Shown here: positions 1 through 11,504 of the stretch, one piece after another
How positions within the stretch are numbered: the stretch's first letter is position 1
How the letters are laid out: every line of letters starts with the position of its first letter
Assembly (NCBI RefSeq): GCF_000321225.1
Contig: NW_004450467.1
Coordinates: forward strand, 1,136,889-1,200,888
Length of the DNA: 64,000 nucleotides
Origin: Odobenus rosmarus divergens
Lineage: Eukaryota > Chordata > Mammalia > Carnivora > Odobenidae
Reading direction: 5' to 3'
The notes under the pieces: model-generated
The model's input: only the letters and a program-made list of their open reading frames with translations
What the model was told of the DNA's origin: nothing
Databases searched by the model: none
Program-made: the position numbers and the translations under genes

Positions 1-248
1 AAAAAAAAAAAGTGAAGTATCTTTTCAATACATACATGCCACTTGTGTATCTTCTTGGAAAATTGTCTATTCAATTCAATTCCCATGTTTAAAGTTGGAT
101 TGTTTGTCCTTTAGTTTTTGAGTTGTAATACTTCTTTACATATACTGGATACTAGACCCTTATCAGATATATAATGTACAAATATTTTCTCCTATTCTGC
201 AGATTTTCACTTTTTTTGCTATACAGTTCTTTTATTAAGTTAAATTTA
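1..248 (-). mobile_element. Old L1 fragment (ORF2 C-terminal region)
   Basis: The plus strand reads as antisense L1: the stretch around 120-200 (gagttgtaatacttctttac, then a 'ttatcagatatat' block and 'attttctcctattctgcag') is the well-known reverse complement of the late ORF2 region. It starts with an A run at the window edge and is cut at 248 by the inserted L1 3' end that follows. The left limit is outside the window. Confidence 0.7.
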
Positions 249-580
249 TTTACAGAGAAAGACAAATACCATATGATTTCACTTATATGTGGAATTTAAG
301 AAACAAAACAGATGAACACAGGGGAAGGGAAGGAAAAATAAAATAAGATGAAAACAGAGAGGGAGGCAAATCATAAGAGACTCTTAACTATAGGAAACAA
401 ACTGAGGGTTGCTGGAGGCGAGATGGGTGGGGGGATGGGGTAACTGGGTGATGGGCATTAAGGAAGGCACTGGAAGTAATGAGCACTGAGTGTTGTATGC
501 AACTGATGGATCACTAAATTCTACCTCTGAAACTAATAATACACTATATGTTAATTAAACTGAATTTAAAAAATTTTTAA
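249..580 (+). mobile_element. Carnivore L1 3' end, 5'-truncated, with target-site duplication
   Basis: The sequence is the sense 3'UTR of a carnivore L1: 'ccatatgatttcacttatat', 'ataagagactcttaactata', a G-rich patch at 417-437 and an A-rich end. The host bases aagttaaattta occur at 237-248 and again at 581-592, a 12-bp target-site duplication. The copy is only about 330 bases, so reverse transcription stopped early. Confidence 0.8.
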
Positions 581-1485
581 AAGTTAAATTTACACAGAAC
601 AAAATCTACAGATCGGTGCACAAATCAATAACTTTTGATGAATGCAACAACTTATGTAACCCACACTGCCATCAATTCAGGAAGTTCCCGTATGCTTGTT
701 TTAGCCAGTCTTCATTGGCATTCACCAAGAGACAACTACCATTCTAATTTTTTCCCCTACAGATTAGTTTTACCTGATTTACATCTGATTTACAGATAAA
801 TAGAATTATATAGTAAGAACTGTTCTGTGTCTGCCTTGTTTTGCTTAACATGTTTTTGAGGTTTTTTCATATTATTGTGGATAAGTAGTTTTTTTTATTA
901 CTCAATAATATGCCTTTGTATGAATTATTGTAATTAGTTTATCCATTTTTCTGTTGATGGACATTGGGTCGAGTCAAGTTTGGGGCTATTATAAAGAAAG
1001 CCATTGTGATCATTCTTGCACAAGTCTGTGTGGGTATGTTATTATTTATCTTGGGTAAATGTCCAGGAATAGAACTGCTGATCATATAGTAAATGTATAT
1101 TTAACTTTGTATGAAAATGCCAAACAGTTTTCCAAGTGGCTAAGCCATTTTTCATTTTCACTAACAGTGTATGAGTGTCCCATCTGTTCCACATTCTAAC
1201 ACTGGTGGTGTTAGTCTTTTTAATTTTAGCCATTCCAGTAATTATAAAATGGTATCTCACTGGGATTTTAATTTTAATTTCTTTAATGACTAATAATATT
1301 TAGCATATTTTTATGTGCTATTGGACATTTGTGTGTCTTCTTTTATGAAGTGTCTGTTCAATTCTTTTTTATTGTATTGTTTGATTTTTCATAATTTGTA
1401 GAACTTTATATATTATGGATAAAGTCCTTTGAAAGATATATATGATGAATATTTTCTCCCACTCCGTAACTTGATTGTTTTGTCC
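581..1485 (-). mobile_element. Old L1M fragment, antisense (3'UTR and ORF2 C-terminus)
   Basis: The plus strand follows the reverse complement of an old L1M from its 3'UTR (about 600-900) into the ORF2 C-terminal part (about 950-1480), including 'gttgatggacattggg', 'ccaaacagttttccaagtgg' and 'aatattttctcccactcc'. Many substitutions and no open frame longer than 72 codons. It is an older family (L1ME or L1MC grade) than the element to its right. Confidence 0.7.
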
Positions 1486-2971
1486 TTTTTAAAAAACAAT
1501 TGAGGTATAACTGACAAATAACATTATATTACTTTCAGGTATATAACATAATGATCCAATATTCATATATTATGAAATGATCAACACAATAAGTCTAGTT
1601 AACACCTGTTGCCATTCATAGTTACAAAATTTTTCTCTTAATGAAGACTTTCAAGATCTACTTTCTTAGCAAATTCAAATATGCGATACAGTATTATTAA
1701 CCATTGTCACCATGCTGTACATTATATTCCCATGACTTATTTATTTTATACCGTTTGACTCCTTTCACCCATTTGCCCATCCCCCACACCCACCCTCTGG
1801 CAACCACCAGTCTGTTCTCTGTATCTATGAGCTCGGTTTTTTTTTTTTTGGTTTTTTAGATTCCACATATAAGTGAGATCATACCATATTGGTGTTTCCC
1901 TCTCTGACTTATTTCACTTAACATAATACCCTCCAGGTCCATTCATGTCTCAATGGCAATATTTCATTCTTTTTTATGGCTGAATAATATTCCATTGTCT
2001 ATATCTACCACCTCTTTTTTATCCATTCATCCATCAGTGGACACTTAGGTTGTTTCCATATCATGGCTATTATAAATAATGATGTAATGAGCATGGGGTA
2101 CATATATCTTTTCAAGTTTGTGTTTTGTTTTCTTCAGATAAATATCCAGAAGTGGAATTGCTGGACCATATGGTAGTTCTATTTTTAATGTTTTGAGGAA
2201 CCTCCACACTGTTTTCCATAATGACTGCACCAATTTACCTTCCCACCAACAGTGTAAGAGGGTTCGCTTTTCTCCATATCCTTGCCAACACTTGTTATTT
2301 CTTGTTCTTTTTGATAATAGCCATTCTTACAGGTGTGAGATATCTCATTATGGTTCTGATTCAAATTTCACTGATGATTAGATGCTGAGCATCTTTTCAT
2401 GTGCCTGTTGACTATTTGTATGTCTTCTTTAGAAATATGTCTATTCTACCCATTTTAAAATCAGATTTTTTTTGTTATTGAGTTTTATGAGTTCTTTATA
2501 TATTTTGGATATTAACTCCTTATCAGATATATGAATTTCAAATATTTTCTCCCATTCAGTAGGTTGCCTTTTCATTTTGTTGGTCATTTCCTTGGCATAG
2601 CACAAGCTTTTTATTTTGATGTAGTCCCACTTGTTTATTTTTGCTTTTGTTGCCTTTGCTTTTGGAATCAGATTCAAAATCATTGCCAAAACTGACATCA
2701 GGGAGCTTACTGCCTATGTTTTCTTCTAAGAGTTTCATGGCTTCAGGTCTTACATTCAAGTCTTTAATCCATTTTGAGTTAATTTTTGTGTATAGTATAA
2801 GATAGTGCTCCAGTTTCATTCTTACGCATGTGGCTGTCCGGTCTTCCCAGCACCATTTATTGAAGAAACTATCCTTTCCCCATTGTATATTCTTGCTTCC
2901 TTTGTTGTAAATTAATTCACCATATATGAATGGGTTTATTTCTGGATAGTCTTCTATTCCACTGGTCTCTG

Positions 2972-3119
2972 TTTTGTTGTTGCTGTTGTTGTTGTTTTTA
3001 AGTAGGCTCCATGCCCAGCATAGAGCCCAACACAGGGCCTGAACTCATAACCCTGATATCAAGATCTGAGCTAAGACCAAGTGTAGGATGCTCAACCTAC
3101 TGAGCCACACTGGTGTCCC
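2972..3119 (-). mobile_element. Old Can-SINE, antisense, within L1
   Basis: Reverse complement of a tRNA-derived carnivore SINE. Its head is at the right (ctgagccacactggtgtccc) and its short tail, now GTT-rich, is at the left (2971-3000). The body is the short older form with 'agtaggctccatgcccagc' and lacks the CT-rich segment of younger copies. It is more diverged than the other SINEs here, and duplications are not clear. Confidence 0.8.
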
Positions 3120-3627
3120 TCTGTGACTGTTTTCTATGCCAATGCCATACTGTTTTGATTGCTGTGACTCTGTAATATCGTTTGAAATCAGGGAGCATGA
3201 TGCCTCCCGCTTTGTTCTTTCCATTTGTTTATGTCTTCTTCAATTTCTTTCGTCAATGTGTTATAGCTTTCAGTGTACAGGTCTCGGTTACATTTACTCC
3301 TAGGTATTTTATTCTTCTTGATGCAATTTTAAATAGAATTGTTTTCTTAATTTCTCTTTGATAGTTTGTTATTAGTATAAAGGAACACAATAGATTTTTG
3401 TATATTGATTTTATATCCTGCAACTTTACTGAATTCATTTATTAGTTCTAACAGATTTTTGGTAGTGTCCTTAGGATTTTCTGTATATATTATGTCATCT
3501 GCAAGTTGTGACAGTTTTACTTCTTCCTTTCCAATTTGGATACATTTTATTTCTTTTTCTTGCCTAATTGTTGTAGCTAGGACTTGAAACACTATGTTGA
3601 ATAAAAGTGATAAAAGTGGGCATCCTT

Positions 3628-3800
3628 AGGGTGCCTGGGTGGCTCAGTTGGTTAAGCATCTGCCTTCAGTTCAGGTCATGATCCCAGGGTCCTTGCTGGG
3701 AATCCCTGCTCAGCAGGGAGCCTGCTTCTCCCTCTCCCTCTGCTGCTCCCCCTGCTTGGCTCTCTCTCTCTGTCAAATAAATAAATAAAATCTTAAAAAA
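3628..3800 (+). mobile_element. Can-SINE (tRNA-derived), sense, inside L1
   Basis: Head 'gtgcctgggtggctcagttg', body with CT-rich stretch, then AAATAAATAAAAT and an A run. Flanked by aaagtgggcatcctt (3613-3627) and aaagtgggcatcttt (3801-3815), a 15-bp duplication with one mismatch, which shows target-primed insertion into the antisense L1. RNA polymerase III A-box and B-box remnants lie in the head, but nothing suggests current activity. Confidence 0.93.
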
Positions 3801-3985
3801 AAAGTGGGCATCTTTGTCTTGTTCCTGATCTTAGAGAAAAAGCTTCTAGCTTTTCACCATTGAGTAGGATGCTAGCTGTGGCCTTGAGATCCTGTATGGC
3901 CTTTACTATGTTTAGGTACATTCCCTCTATATCTATTAATGTTCAGAGTTTTTATCATAAATGGAGATATGATTTTTGCCTTCAT

Positions 3986-4262
3986 TCTGTCACTTTATTT
4001 TTTATTGAAGCATAGTTGACACACAATGTTCTAATACTTTCAGGTGTAAAACATAGTAATTTGAGAATTTCATACATCATGCTATAATCTCTGCAAGTGT
4101 AGCTACCATCTGTCATTATGCAATGCTATTACAATACCATAATATATTCCCTATTCTGTACCTTTTATCCCTGTAACTTACTCATTCCATAACTGGAAGC
4201 CTGTATCTCCCACTACCCTTCGCTCATTTTGCCCATACTCCCACCCTCATCATTTTGTTACT
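3986..4262 (-). mobile_element. L1M 3' end, antisense
   Basis: Starting with 'ttattgaagcatagttgac' the plus strand follows the reverse complement of an L1MA/L1MB 3'UTR as far as the C-rich patch near 4235-4250. Because the preceding L1 had already reached the RT region at 3600-3980, this is a separate 3' end. It could be the 3' end of the next element to the right with an internal deletion. Confidence 0.65.
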
Positions 4263-5890
4263 TTCTTGATTGTATCCTTTGATGCACAAAAATTTTTCAC
4301 TTTGTTAAGGTCCAATTTATCTATTTTTTTCTTTTGTTTTGTTTGTGCTTTGGGTTTTTCTCCAAGACTATGAATATTTATGTTTTCTTCTAAGAGTTTT
4401 ATAGTTTTAGGTCTTACACTTAGGTCTTTGATCCATTTGGAATTAATTTTTGTATATGGTATATATTTAGAGGTCCAGCCTCATTCTTTTGCCTAGAGAA
4501 ACCTGGTATTGATCTGTGTGTCTCTTCCTATGCCAGTATCATACTGTCTTGATTGCTGTAGTTTTGAAGTAAGTTTTAAAATCAGGAAGTGTGAGTCTTC
4601 CAACTTTATTCTTCTTTTTTAAGATTGTTTTGGCTATTCTGGTCCCTTTGCATTTCTGTATGAATTTTAGAACTAGCTTGTCAATTTCTACAAAAAAGTT
4701 AGCTGGGATTTTAATAGGAATTAGGCTGATTCAATTTAGGAAATATAGCAATCTGAAAAAACTAAGTTTTCCAAACCATGAATAAGGGATCTTTCCATTT
4801 TTTTTAGGTTTTCTTTAATTTCATTCCACAGTGTTTTGCAGTCTTCAGAGCACCTTTGTAGTAGTTCTGTTGTTAAACTTATTCTTACATATTTTATTTT
4901 TATGTTACTGTAAATAAAAATATCCCCTTAATTTCAGTTTTAGTTTGTTGCTAGTGTGTAAAATACAACTGAGTTTTAAATATTGATCTTGTATACTGTA
5001 CCATTGCTAAACCTCTTTATTACATCTAATAGTTTTTTGGTGGATTCCTTAGGATTTTCACTACAGAAGATCATGTCACCTGCAAATAGTTTTACTTCTT
5101 TCTTCCATCTGTTCTTCCAGGACAACGTAAAATAGAAGTAGCAGGATTGAACATTCTTATCTTGCTCCTAATCTTAGTGGGAAAGACTTCAGTCCTTCAT
5201 CATTAAGCAGGATGTCAGCCGTGGATTTTTCACAGATAACTTTTATCAGGATGAGGAAGTTCCCTTCCATTTCTAGTATGCTGAGTGTTTTTATCATGAG
5301 AGTGTGTTGGATTTTTGTCAAATGCTTTTTCTGCATTTGTTGAGATTTGTCCTTTATTATGTTAATATACTCTATTACATTGATTGATTTTTGTATTCAT
5401 GGGCTAAATCCCACTTGGTCATGATGTATAATTCTTTTTGGTTGCTGGATTCTGTCTGGATTGAGATTTTTATGTCTATATTCATAAGAGATGTTGGTCT
5501 ACAGTTTTGTTTTCTTGTGATATATTTATCTATTTTTGCTATCAGGGTAATACTGACTTCTTACAATGAATAGGAAATGTTGTCTTATCTATTTTTCAGA
5601 ACGGTTTGCAAAGAATTAATGTTAACTAATTAACACAAAGTGTTAATTAACACAGAGTGTTAATTCTTTAAATTATTGGTATAATTCATCAGTGAAACCA
5701 TCGAGTACTGGGCTGTGTGTGTGGTGGGGGGAGATTTTTGATTACTAATTCAATGTCTTTATTTTTTTCACATCTATTTAGATTTTCTATATCTTCTTGA
5801 CTCAGTTTTGGTACTTTGCTTCTATCTAGGAATTTCTAGAATAGTTGTGCTTCCAGTATTAAGTTCCTTATTAGTTCAAATCCAGTTTTT
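4263..5890 (-). mobile_element. Old L1M ORF2 fragment, antisense
   Basis: From 4263 the plus strand repeats the late-ORF2 to RT path seen at 2530-3980 but in a more diverged copy: 'ttgatgcacaaaaatttttc', 'gttttggctattctggtcc', 'ggattccttaggattttc', 'aaatgctttttctgcatttg', then the thumb and palm N-terminal region to about 5880. No frame is intact. This older L1M probably forms the substrate into which younger elements inserted. Confidence 0.75.
5611..5667. repeat. AT-rich palindrome (cruciform-capable)
   Basis: Core arms taattaacac (5627-5636) and gtgttaatta (5640-5649) are exact inverted repeats around a 3-base AAA loop. Outer arms aagaattaa (5611-5619) and the TTAATTCTT at 5659-5667 also pair. 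The block TGTTAATT is additionally repeated in tandem on the right arm. It lies inside the antisense L1M and is not part of any L1 consensus I remember, so it looks like a local expansion. Confidence 0.75.
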
Positions 5891-6059
5891 TGGACTGGAC
5901 ACATGTGAATTCTGTGTGATGTGCATGATGGTAACTAGAGGCCAGGTGAGCCAATGGCATGTTAGAGGGTATTACACAGGTAATACTATCTAAAATCACA
6001 AGCTTAACATGAGTCCATGTCCTATAAATAGGACCTAAAAACTCCAAATGTTTATGTAT

Positions 6060-6715
6060 CTAAGAACAGAACTTCAAAATATATGAAGCAAAAACTGAAA
6101 GAACTACAAGGAGAAACAGGCAAATATGAAATTTCCAACTATTCTCTCAATAGAGTAGAGATTTATCTCAAACAAGTAGAGATAAATTAATAAGGATATA
6201 AAAAACTTGAACAAAATTATTGAACAACCACAAAACCACAGAATACAAGTGCCCATGGAACACTTTCCAAGATAGATTATATTCTGGGCCATAAAATGAG
6301 TTTTTAAATTTAAGAGGATTCAAGTCATACAAGGTATGCGCTCTGACTACAACAGAATTAAATTAGAAATCAAAAACAAAGATTTTTGGAAAATCCCTCA
6401 AATATTTGCACACTAAATAATACTTCTAAATAATCTGTGGGTCAAAGAGTAATTCAAATTAGAAATTATTTTGAGGGCGCCTGGGTGGCTCAGTTGGTTA
6501 AGCGACTGCCTTCGGCTCAGGTCATGATCCTGGAGTCCCGGGATCGAGTCCCGCATCGGGCTCCCTGGTCGGCAGGGAGTCTGCTTCTCCCTCTGACCCT
6601 CTTCCCTCTTGTGCTATCTCTCATTCTCTCTCTCAAATAAATAAATAAATCTTTAAAAAAAAAAAAAGAAATTATTTTGAACTGAATGAAAATGTAAACA
6701 TAACTCAGGTATTCT
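6060..6715 (+). mobile_element. L1M ORF2 endonuclease-region fragment, sense, split by a SINE
   Basis: In sense orientation the text reads like L1 ORF2 between the endonuclease and RT: 'cccatggaacactttccaag', 'tattctgggccataaaa', 'ctctgactacaacagaatta', 'aaattagaaatcaaaaacaa'. It is opposite in orientation to the L1 tract on its left. The SINE at 6475-6666 splits it and the L1 continues briefly after 6681. Confidence 0.75.
6475..6666 (+). mobile_element. Can-SINE, sense, young-looking
   Basis: Near-consensus arctoid SINE: gggcgcctgggtggctcag head, 'aagcgactgccttcggctc', 'gagtcccgcatcgggctcc', CT-rich body, AAATAAATAAAT and poly-A. Flanked by agaaattattttga at 6461-6474 and 6667-6680, a perfect 14-bp target-site duplication. 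Low divergence suggests a fairly recent insertion. Confidence 0.95.
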
Positions 6716-6913
6716 GGACTGGATACATGTAAATGCTAAGTGACGGGCAACAGAGTAACTGGAAGCCAGGGGAACTGATGGTGCAACAGAAAGGACACAG
6801 GTGTGTCCATGCAATAACTCAAGCCAAGCCATTGCCTCTGGGTCCTGACAACAGCAGTGGGGGATGGCAGTAAAGGGCTTGCAAAAGCAGACTGTCTCAC
6901 TGTGGCTGGCCTG

Positions 6914-6985
6914 CCTTTCCTTCCTTCCTTCCTTCCTTCCTTCCTTCCTTCCTTCCTTCCTTCCTTCCTTCCTACCTTCCTTCCT
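6914..6985. repeat. (TTCC)n microsatellite
   Basis: About seventeen TTCC units with one A interruption near 6973. On the minus strand this is a GGAA array. Such tracts vary in length between individuals. Confidence 0.97.
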
Positions 6986-7023
6986 GTTTAAGTTAATATA
7001 TTTATTACAGCAGGTCTTTATTC

Positions 7024-7130
7024 AAAAATACGGAACACTTCACGAATCTGCGTGTCATCCTTGTGCAGGGGCTGTGCTCACCTTTTTTGTGTCATCCCAA
7101 TTTTAGTATATGAGCTGCTGAAGTGAGCAC
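7024..7130 (-). pseudogene. U6 snRNA retropseudogene
   Basis: Reverse complement of almost the whole U6 spliceosomal RNA, from its 5' GTGCTCACTTC (7130 downwards) to the 3' end near 7024. Recognisable blocks include 'cacgaatctgcgtgtcatcc' and 'caattttagtatatg' on the plus strand. It has many substitutions, including in the central ACAGAGA region, which here reads as a T-rich divergent stretch on the plus strand. No TATA box at the correct distance nor a proximal sequence element is evident upstream, so it is a pseudogene and not an expressed U6 copy. Confidence 0.93.
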
Positions 7131-7370
7131 TCACTGTGGCCTTTAAAGCCTGGCTGCCCTTCTTTTTGCTACATGAATGAATGAATCTCATTTCCCACTT
7201 ATTCTCTTATATCTACTTCACATGAGGAAAAGAAATATTTCCACTTGAGGGCATACAGGATTTGTTAGTTTCTAATGAAGAACATTAGGATAAAGTATTT
7301 ATCAACTATAGTCTGAGAAGTACTAATTCTGAATTACCAGATGGGTTTTTATTCATAATTTTAACATTGA

Positions 7371-7391
7371 CACACACACACACACACACAC
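7371..7391. repeat. (CA)n microsatellite
   Basis: Ten and a half CA units followed by CGTATGCACACA, a decayed extension. Confidence 0.9.
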
Positions 7392-8512
7392 GTATGCACA
7401 CATAGATAAGTCGAAACCATACAATCCAGGCAATAAAAAAACCCCCATGTTTCTGATGTGCCACACAGCCCCTAAACTATATATTCTAATTCAAACTTAT
7501 TTCCAGAAATCTTGACATAAAATGTTGATGCTGTGACTAGAAACTGGAGCATGTATATATATATATTGCAAAAACAAAAGGAGAAGTTTAATATTGAAAA
7601 GCTCTGAGTTTAGATGTTATAAAATAAAGTGTATTTCAAAATTATGTGTCACAAAAAGATCAAGTAGGACATCTGATGTCAGACAAAATAAGTAAAGTTT
7701 TAAGTCTCTTCCGTTTTCTGAGTGGGATACATTCCCATTTTATTCCTAATATTTAATACATTCTGAAAAGTAGAACAATTAAAAATGAATTTTACTTTTA
7801 TTTCTAATTGCATTAAAAAAGTTACTCATTGATGTTTTAAAGGTCCTATATGAATATAGACCTCTAGTTAATAAAAGACATCTTTTATCAATAAGCTTAT
7901 ATTTCCCAAATCTTTTACTTCCTATAAGTAGATTAAATTGAACATATTAATTCATAAATGAAGCTATTCAAGCCAGCATCATTTAATTAGCTTCTGAAAG
8001 TGAAAAGAATAAACCAACATAATTAACAATATTTAGGGTCATTCAGCTGGGGTCCTACAGGAAGCTAGATAGGGCAGTGTGAAGTCATTAGAAGGGGCAG
8101 GGTGGGAAGGAATGAGCAGAGGGAATTGTCTTATCCTCTAGTTAGTCAAAGATTTTATATCAAAAAGTAATTCATTGGAGTTTAGGAGATTCTGTTTTCA
8201 TGGTTTCTGGGGAGCCATCCATAAGGACTGGCTGTACGCAAAGTCCCATAGGACTCAGACTCAGGCAGCTCCAGACAGATTATGAGTATGCCAACAAAGG
8301 GGAGATGAGTACAGGAAGGAGAAGTGACAGGGCACAATATGCTTATTTCTCAGGTTTCAAGGGCCTCTCTTCTTCTAGGTCCTTCCAAGCGTATGAATGA
8401 TCAGAATGACAGAAATGAAGAGCCTGCAAAACTAAGGTGTGTAACTACACACTTTCTGAAAGTTAATTAGAATCAGGATAGCACACAAGTAGTTCTGTGC
8501 ATTAGCATGAGT
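7392..8512. other. Intron sequence without a recognised element
   Basis: AT-rich, no credible exon and no repeat I can name. Contains a short TA run (7554-7566). A 66-codon open frame at 8200-8400 has no recognisable features. Confidence 0.5.
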
Positions 8513-8971
8513 TGTTATGGTATACTATAACTTACTTGCTACCTATTGACAAAGATTCTCTCCTTAATCAAACTTTAGCCAGGCTCCTCTGAGTCTTCTG
8601 CTCGACTGGGCCCAAGCTTTGGACTTCCCTTGTCTTTGCATTGCCCAATTGTAGCAAAAATCTTACTAAGTCAGCTTAGTGAGAATCTCCTACCCTTGAT
8701 ATCTGAGACCACAACCGCCTGCCTTTCTCAAGACTCCTGTCAAGTTGGTTTAGCCAGAAATTCTCCTTTGCCTCTGATGCTTTCTCTTAGTAGTATTTCA
8801 TCCACTGAACCACATCTTGCTCCTTAACTATAAATCCCCCGTTTCCTTTATGTATTCTGAGTTGAACCCAATCTCTCTCCCTAGCTGTAAAACCCCATGT
8901 TGTTGTGCCCCTGAATAAAGTCTGTCTTACCATTCTTTAACAAGTGTCAGAATAATTTTTTTTCATTAACA
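8513..8971 (+). mobile_element. Probable solitary LTR of an endogenous retrovirus
   Basis: The segment has LTR architecture in order: a TGTTA start, a promoter-like ACTATAAATCCCCC (about 8828-8841), a polyadenylation signal AATAAA inside CTGAATAAAGTCTGTCTTACC (about 8912-8932), a GT/T-rich tail and an end in TTAACA. About 460 bases is normal LTR length. No internal retroviral genes flank it. The family is not assigned, and no clear 4-6 bp duplication supports the exact ends, so limits are approximate. Confidence 0.6.
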
Positions 8972-9786
8972 ATGTCGGAATAGTACCCTGACAGGGAAAG
9001 AGAGCTTCCTCAGAAGCTTATGAATGAGTCTCTTTTCTCTGGGACAATATGGTTCTTAAGAAATGTCACTATGAGTAATTCTTCACTTGAAGGTATTCTA
9101 CATCCAGATCGGCAGCCAGAAAAGATGATCAATCACAGTGAGCTCAGCAGAAAGGAGGACCTGAAATCCCCATCATGACCAGCATCCATATGGCAAACTC
9201 TTCCTATTTCCTAGTCAAAATGTAATGTCCATGGCTACAGGGTCAAAGGAAGTGTCTTGGAATGTTATTTTGGCTGAGGTGGGCAACTGACTAAAACCGT
9301 TTTGAAACTGTTCCATGTTCAAACCCCTATGGGCCATGATTTGGGACCTTAAACAACATTCATCTGTGAGCTGGGGTAAATGCAAGATTTTTAGAAGAAT
9401 CTGTGTACGCCCACAGGCATTTTGCTTAGCCACCTAAGAACAAAGGCTGTTATATTTTTATTATTATTATTTTTTGGCTTTCATAAATGAAGCCTAACCA
9501 ACACCTTGCTAAGGCAGATGGTTCTGCAGCTAAGAGACAGTCTAATTTGCCTGAGTCTCTATCTCAAATTGCCTTCCAGCCAGTGGTCATCATAAGTTAA
9601 GCTAAAGGAGGCAACCTTCATTTTGTTATGAGTTCTTGGCTTCTCTAGACAGTCCTAACTTGCTTTTCTTTTGTTCTTTCAAAAATTTAAGGTATCTTAC
9701 TATATTTTATGTATCCTTATAAAGAATACATAAAATAAATAAATATAGGTAACTTCCAGTCACTTTTTAAAATTTAGGAGGAAACC
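8972..9786. other. Intron sequence without a recognised element
   Basis: No supported gene. A 72-codon minus-strand frame at 9215-9433 has no splice context or recognisable protein. A short T/A-rich simple stretch lies at 9451-9475. Confidence 0.45.
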
Positions 9787-9813
9787 AAAAAAATAAAATA
9801 AAATAAAATAAAA
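9787..9813. repeat. (AAAAT)n simple repeat
   Basis: Five AAAAT units flanked by A-rich sequence. Confidence 0.9.
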
Positions 9814-11487
9814 CACAAAACCTTCCCACAAAGTGTAAATATTTGGTGCTAATGAGCACAGGAGAGAAAACTGCTATGTATTGTGCTCTATCTAGAACAA
9901 GGAGTACTGAATAATGTATGAAATGAAAATTCCTAGTCCAGAGCCAGAAGAAGGCTTTTTCACAGCTTGCTTAAATATTCATTTTAAAATATAGTACAAA
10001 AAAGTCTTTTGTTTTTTTCTTGATTAGCCTTGGAAAAAGGAAAAAGGCAATTTGTTTTCGAAACCATATTACAGGGAATAGGAAAATGTTCTTTTAGCAT
10101 TAAGTTTCTTAATCTCTCTCCACCCCCTTTCATTTAAAACATTTCCTCATTTTGCCTCCTGAAAATATACTGGGCTTTTCTGAACCTTGAGATATTGCCT
10201 TACCAATTTTCTTAAAACAAACAAACCTAGCTTAGCAAGTATTCTGTGAACCCACACAACAACACAAAGAACTGGATGTTCTTTTAGATCTGTCCCGTAT
10301 CATTCATGTCCCAAGTCAAACTTCTGTATGGTTACTGAAGCAAACTCTTTACAAATAAACTTCTTCATTTTTCCTACTTCAGCTCTATTTTCTCTTTGAT
10401 CCATATTAAGAGAGCTAAAACCTGTACCATTCTTCCTTCTTTCTCCAAAAAGGAAAAAGTTTCAGGTTCAAATAAATTGCCGTGCATGAATGGCCTGCCA
10501 ATGAGGTGGGGCAGTGGGACTGGCTTGCCCTAGGGTAACAAAGGGACCCATTTGCCTGTAGAGAACTTAGGGCAATAATGAAGACTACTAAAAGTTGATC
10601 GGCTTTTTATCACCAGCATGTGATAGTGATTCTAAATGTCAGTGATAAAAGACTCCTCTGTGAAGAGGCAAACCACTCTCACCCTGCCCCCAACTTGTTA
10701 CACCCCCATATTGCACTGTTAATGAACAGAAGACTCTTTTGCAATTTTCCTTTGGATTGGCATGGTAGTCTCTGACTGTATAATTCTCAAATACAGGGAG
10801 AGACCACTAAATTAAAAAGTGGAAGATTTGGTAAAAGTGAATGAAACCTTTAAGATCCCTCCCAGGCTAATAGTATCATTTCTGTGACAGCGTGAGATCC
10901 TGTTCCTTTTTCATATTTGCACCAAGTTTTCAGGGCTACTGGAATCCTGTAAACACTACCATCAATCAGTGAGAAACCAGGAGATGGAGAAAGAAATGTT
11001 CCATAATTTTACTAAGCCTTGAGGGAAGTAACGGAAATAAAAACAAAAACTCAAGTCTTTCTTGCCATCCTATTCTCAAGGGATGTTAACAGTCACTTTA
11101 TGTATCTGTACTGATAATTTCCTTAGAATTTTCTGCCTAGAGAGGTAGGGTTTACTTTTTGAAAAAAATCTTGGGATAAAAAAATGAAGTTTCTATGAAA
11201 ATGATATATGGCATTCACCATGCTATCTTGATCCCTCCGTCTATCTTGAGTCAGGCCTAGTTCCATGCCTTTCTCCATATTTTTCCAATGAATTTCCTTA
11301 TTGCTTAATTCAGCCATAGCAACCCCATTCCCTTGATATATTTACACATATTCCAGTCATGTTTAGCCTTTACAACAACTTTACAGGTGAGGTGAGAAAA
11401 CTGATTTTCAGATGTTAAAATAATTTATTCTTGGTTGTATAAATAGTTAATGGCAGAACTGAAATTTGAATTTGGAGTTGTTAGGAT
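9814..11487. other. Intron sequence, low repeat content
   Basis: About 1.7 kb with no element I recognise and no exon-like segment matching GPR158. Composition is near 40 percent GC by eye. The next GPR158 exon was looked for here and not seen. Confidence 0.45.
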
Positions 11488-11504
11488 TTATGCCTTTCCT
11501 CTTT

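Larger units (their letters stand above)
1486..3985 (-). mobile_element. L1M fragment, antisense: 3'UTR and ORF2 through the reverse transcriptase
   Basis: From 1486 the plus strand matches the reverse complement of an L1MA/L1MB-type 3'UTR (about 1490-1860) and then ORF2 from its C-terminus inward. Short open pieces on the minus strand carry ORF2 protein: 2441-2698 ([14 protein letters not shown] type) and 3347-3592, where the reverse transcriptase active site reads LADD in place of the usual FADD, followed by NELSK-like and GYKINIQKS. The element is broken by stops and frameshifts and is interrupted by SINEs at 2972-3119 and 3628-3800. Confidence 0.82.

Noticed and set aside
3628..3700. tRNA gene
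   Set aside because: The A-box/B-box-like head belongs to a tRNA-derived SINE with body, poly-A tail and target-site duplications; the same applies to all other SINE heads listed.
6864..7106. 80-codon frame with Leu-Pro-Ser-Phe repeats
   Set aside because: Translation of the TTCC microsatellite running into the U6 pseudogene.
9121..9440. Possible retroviral internal sequence next to the LTR at 8513-8971
   Set aside because: No primer-binding site, gag or pol motif recognised, and the frame at 9215-9433 has no similarity I can name.
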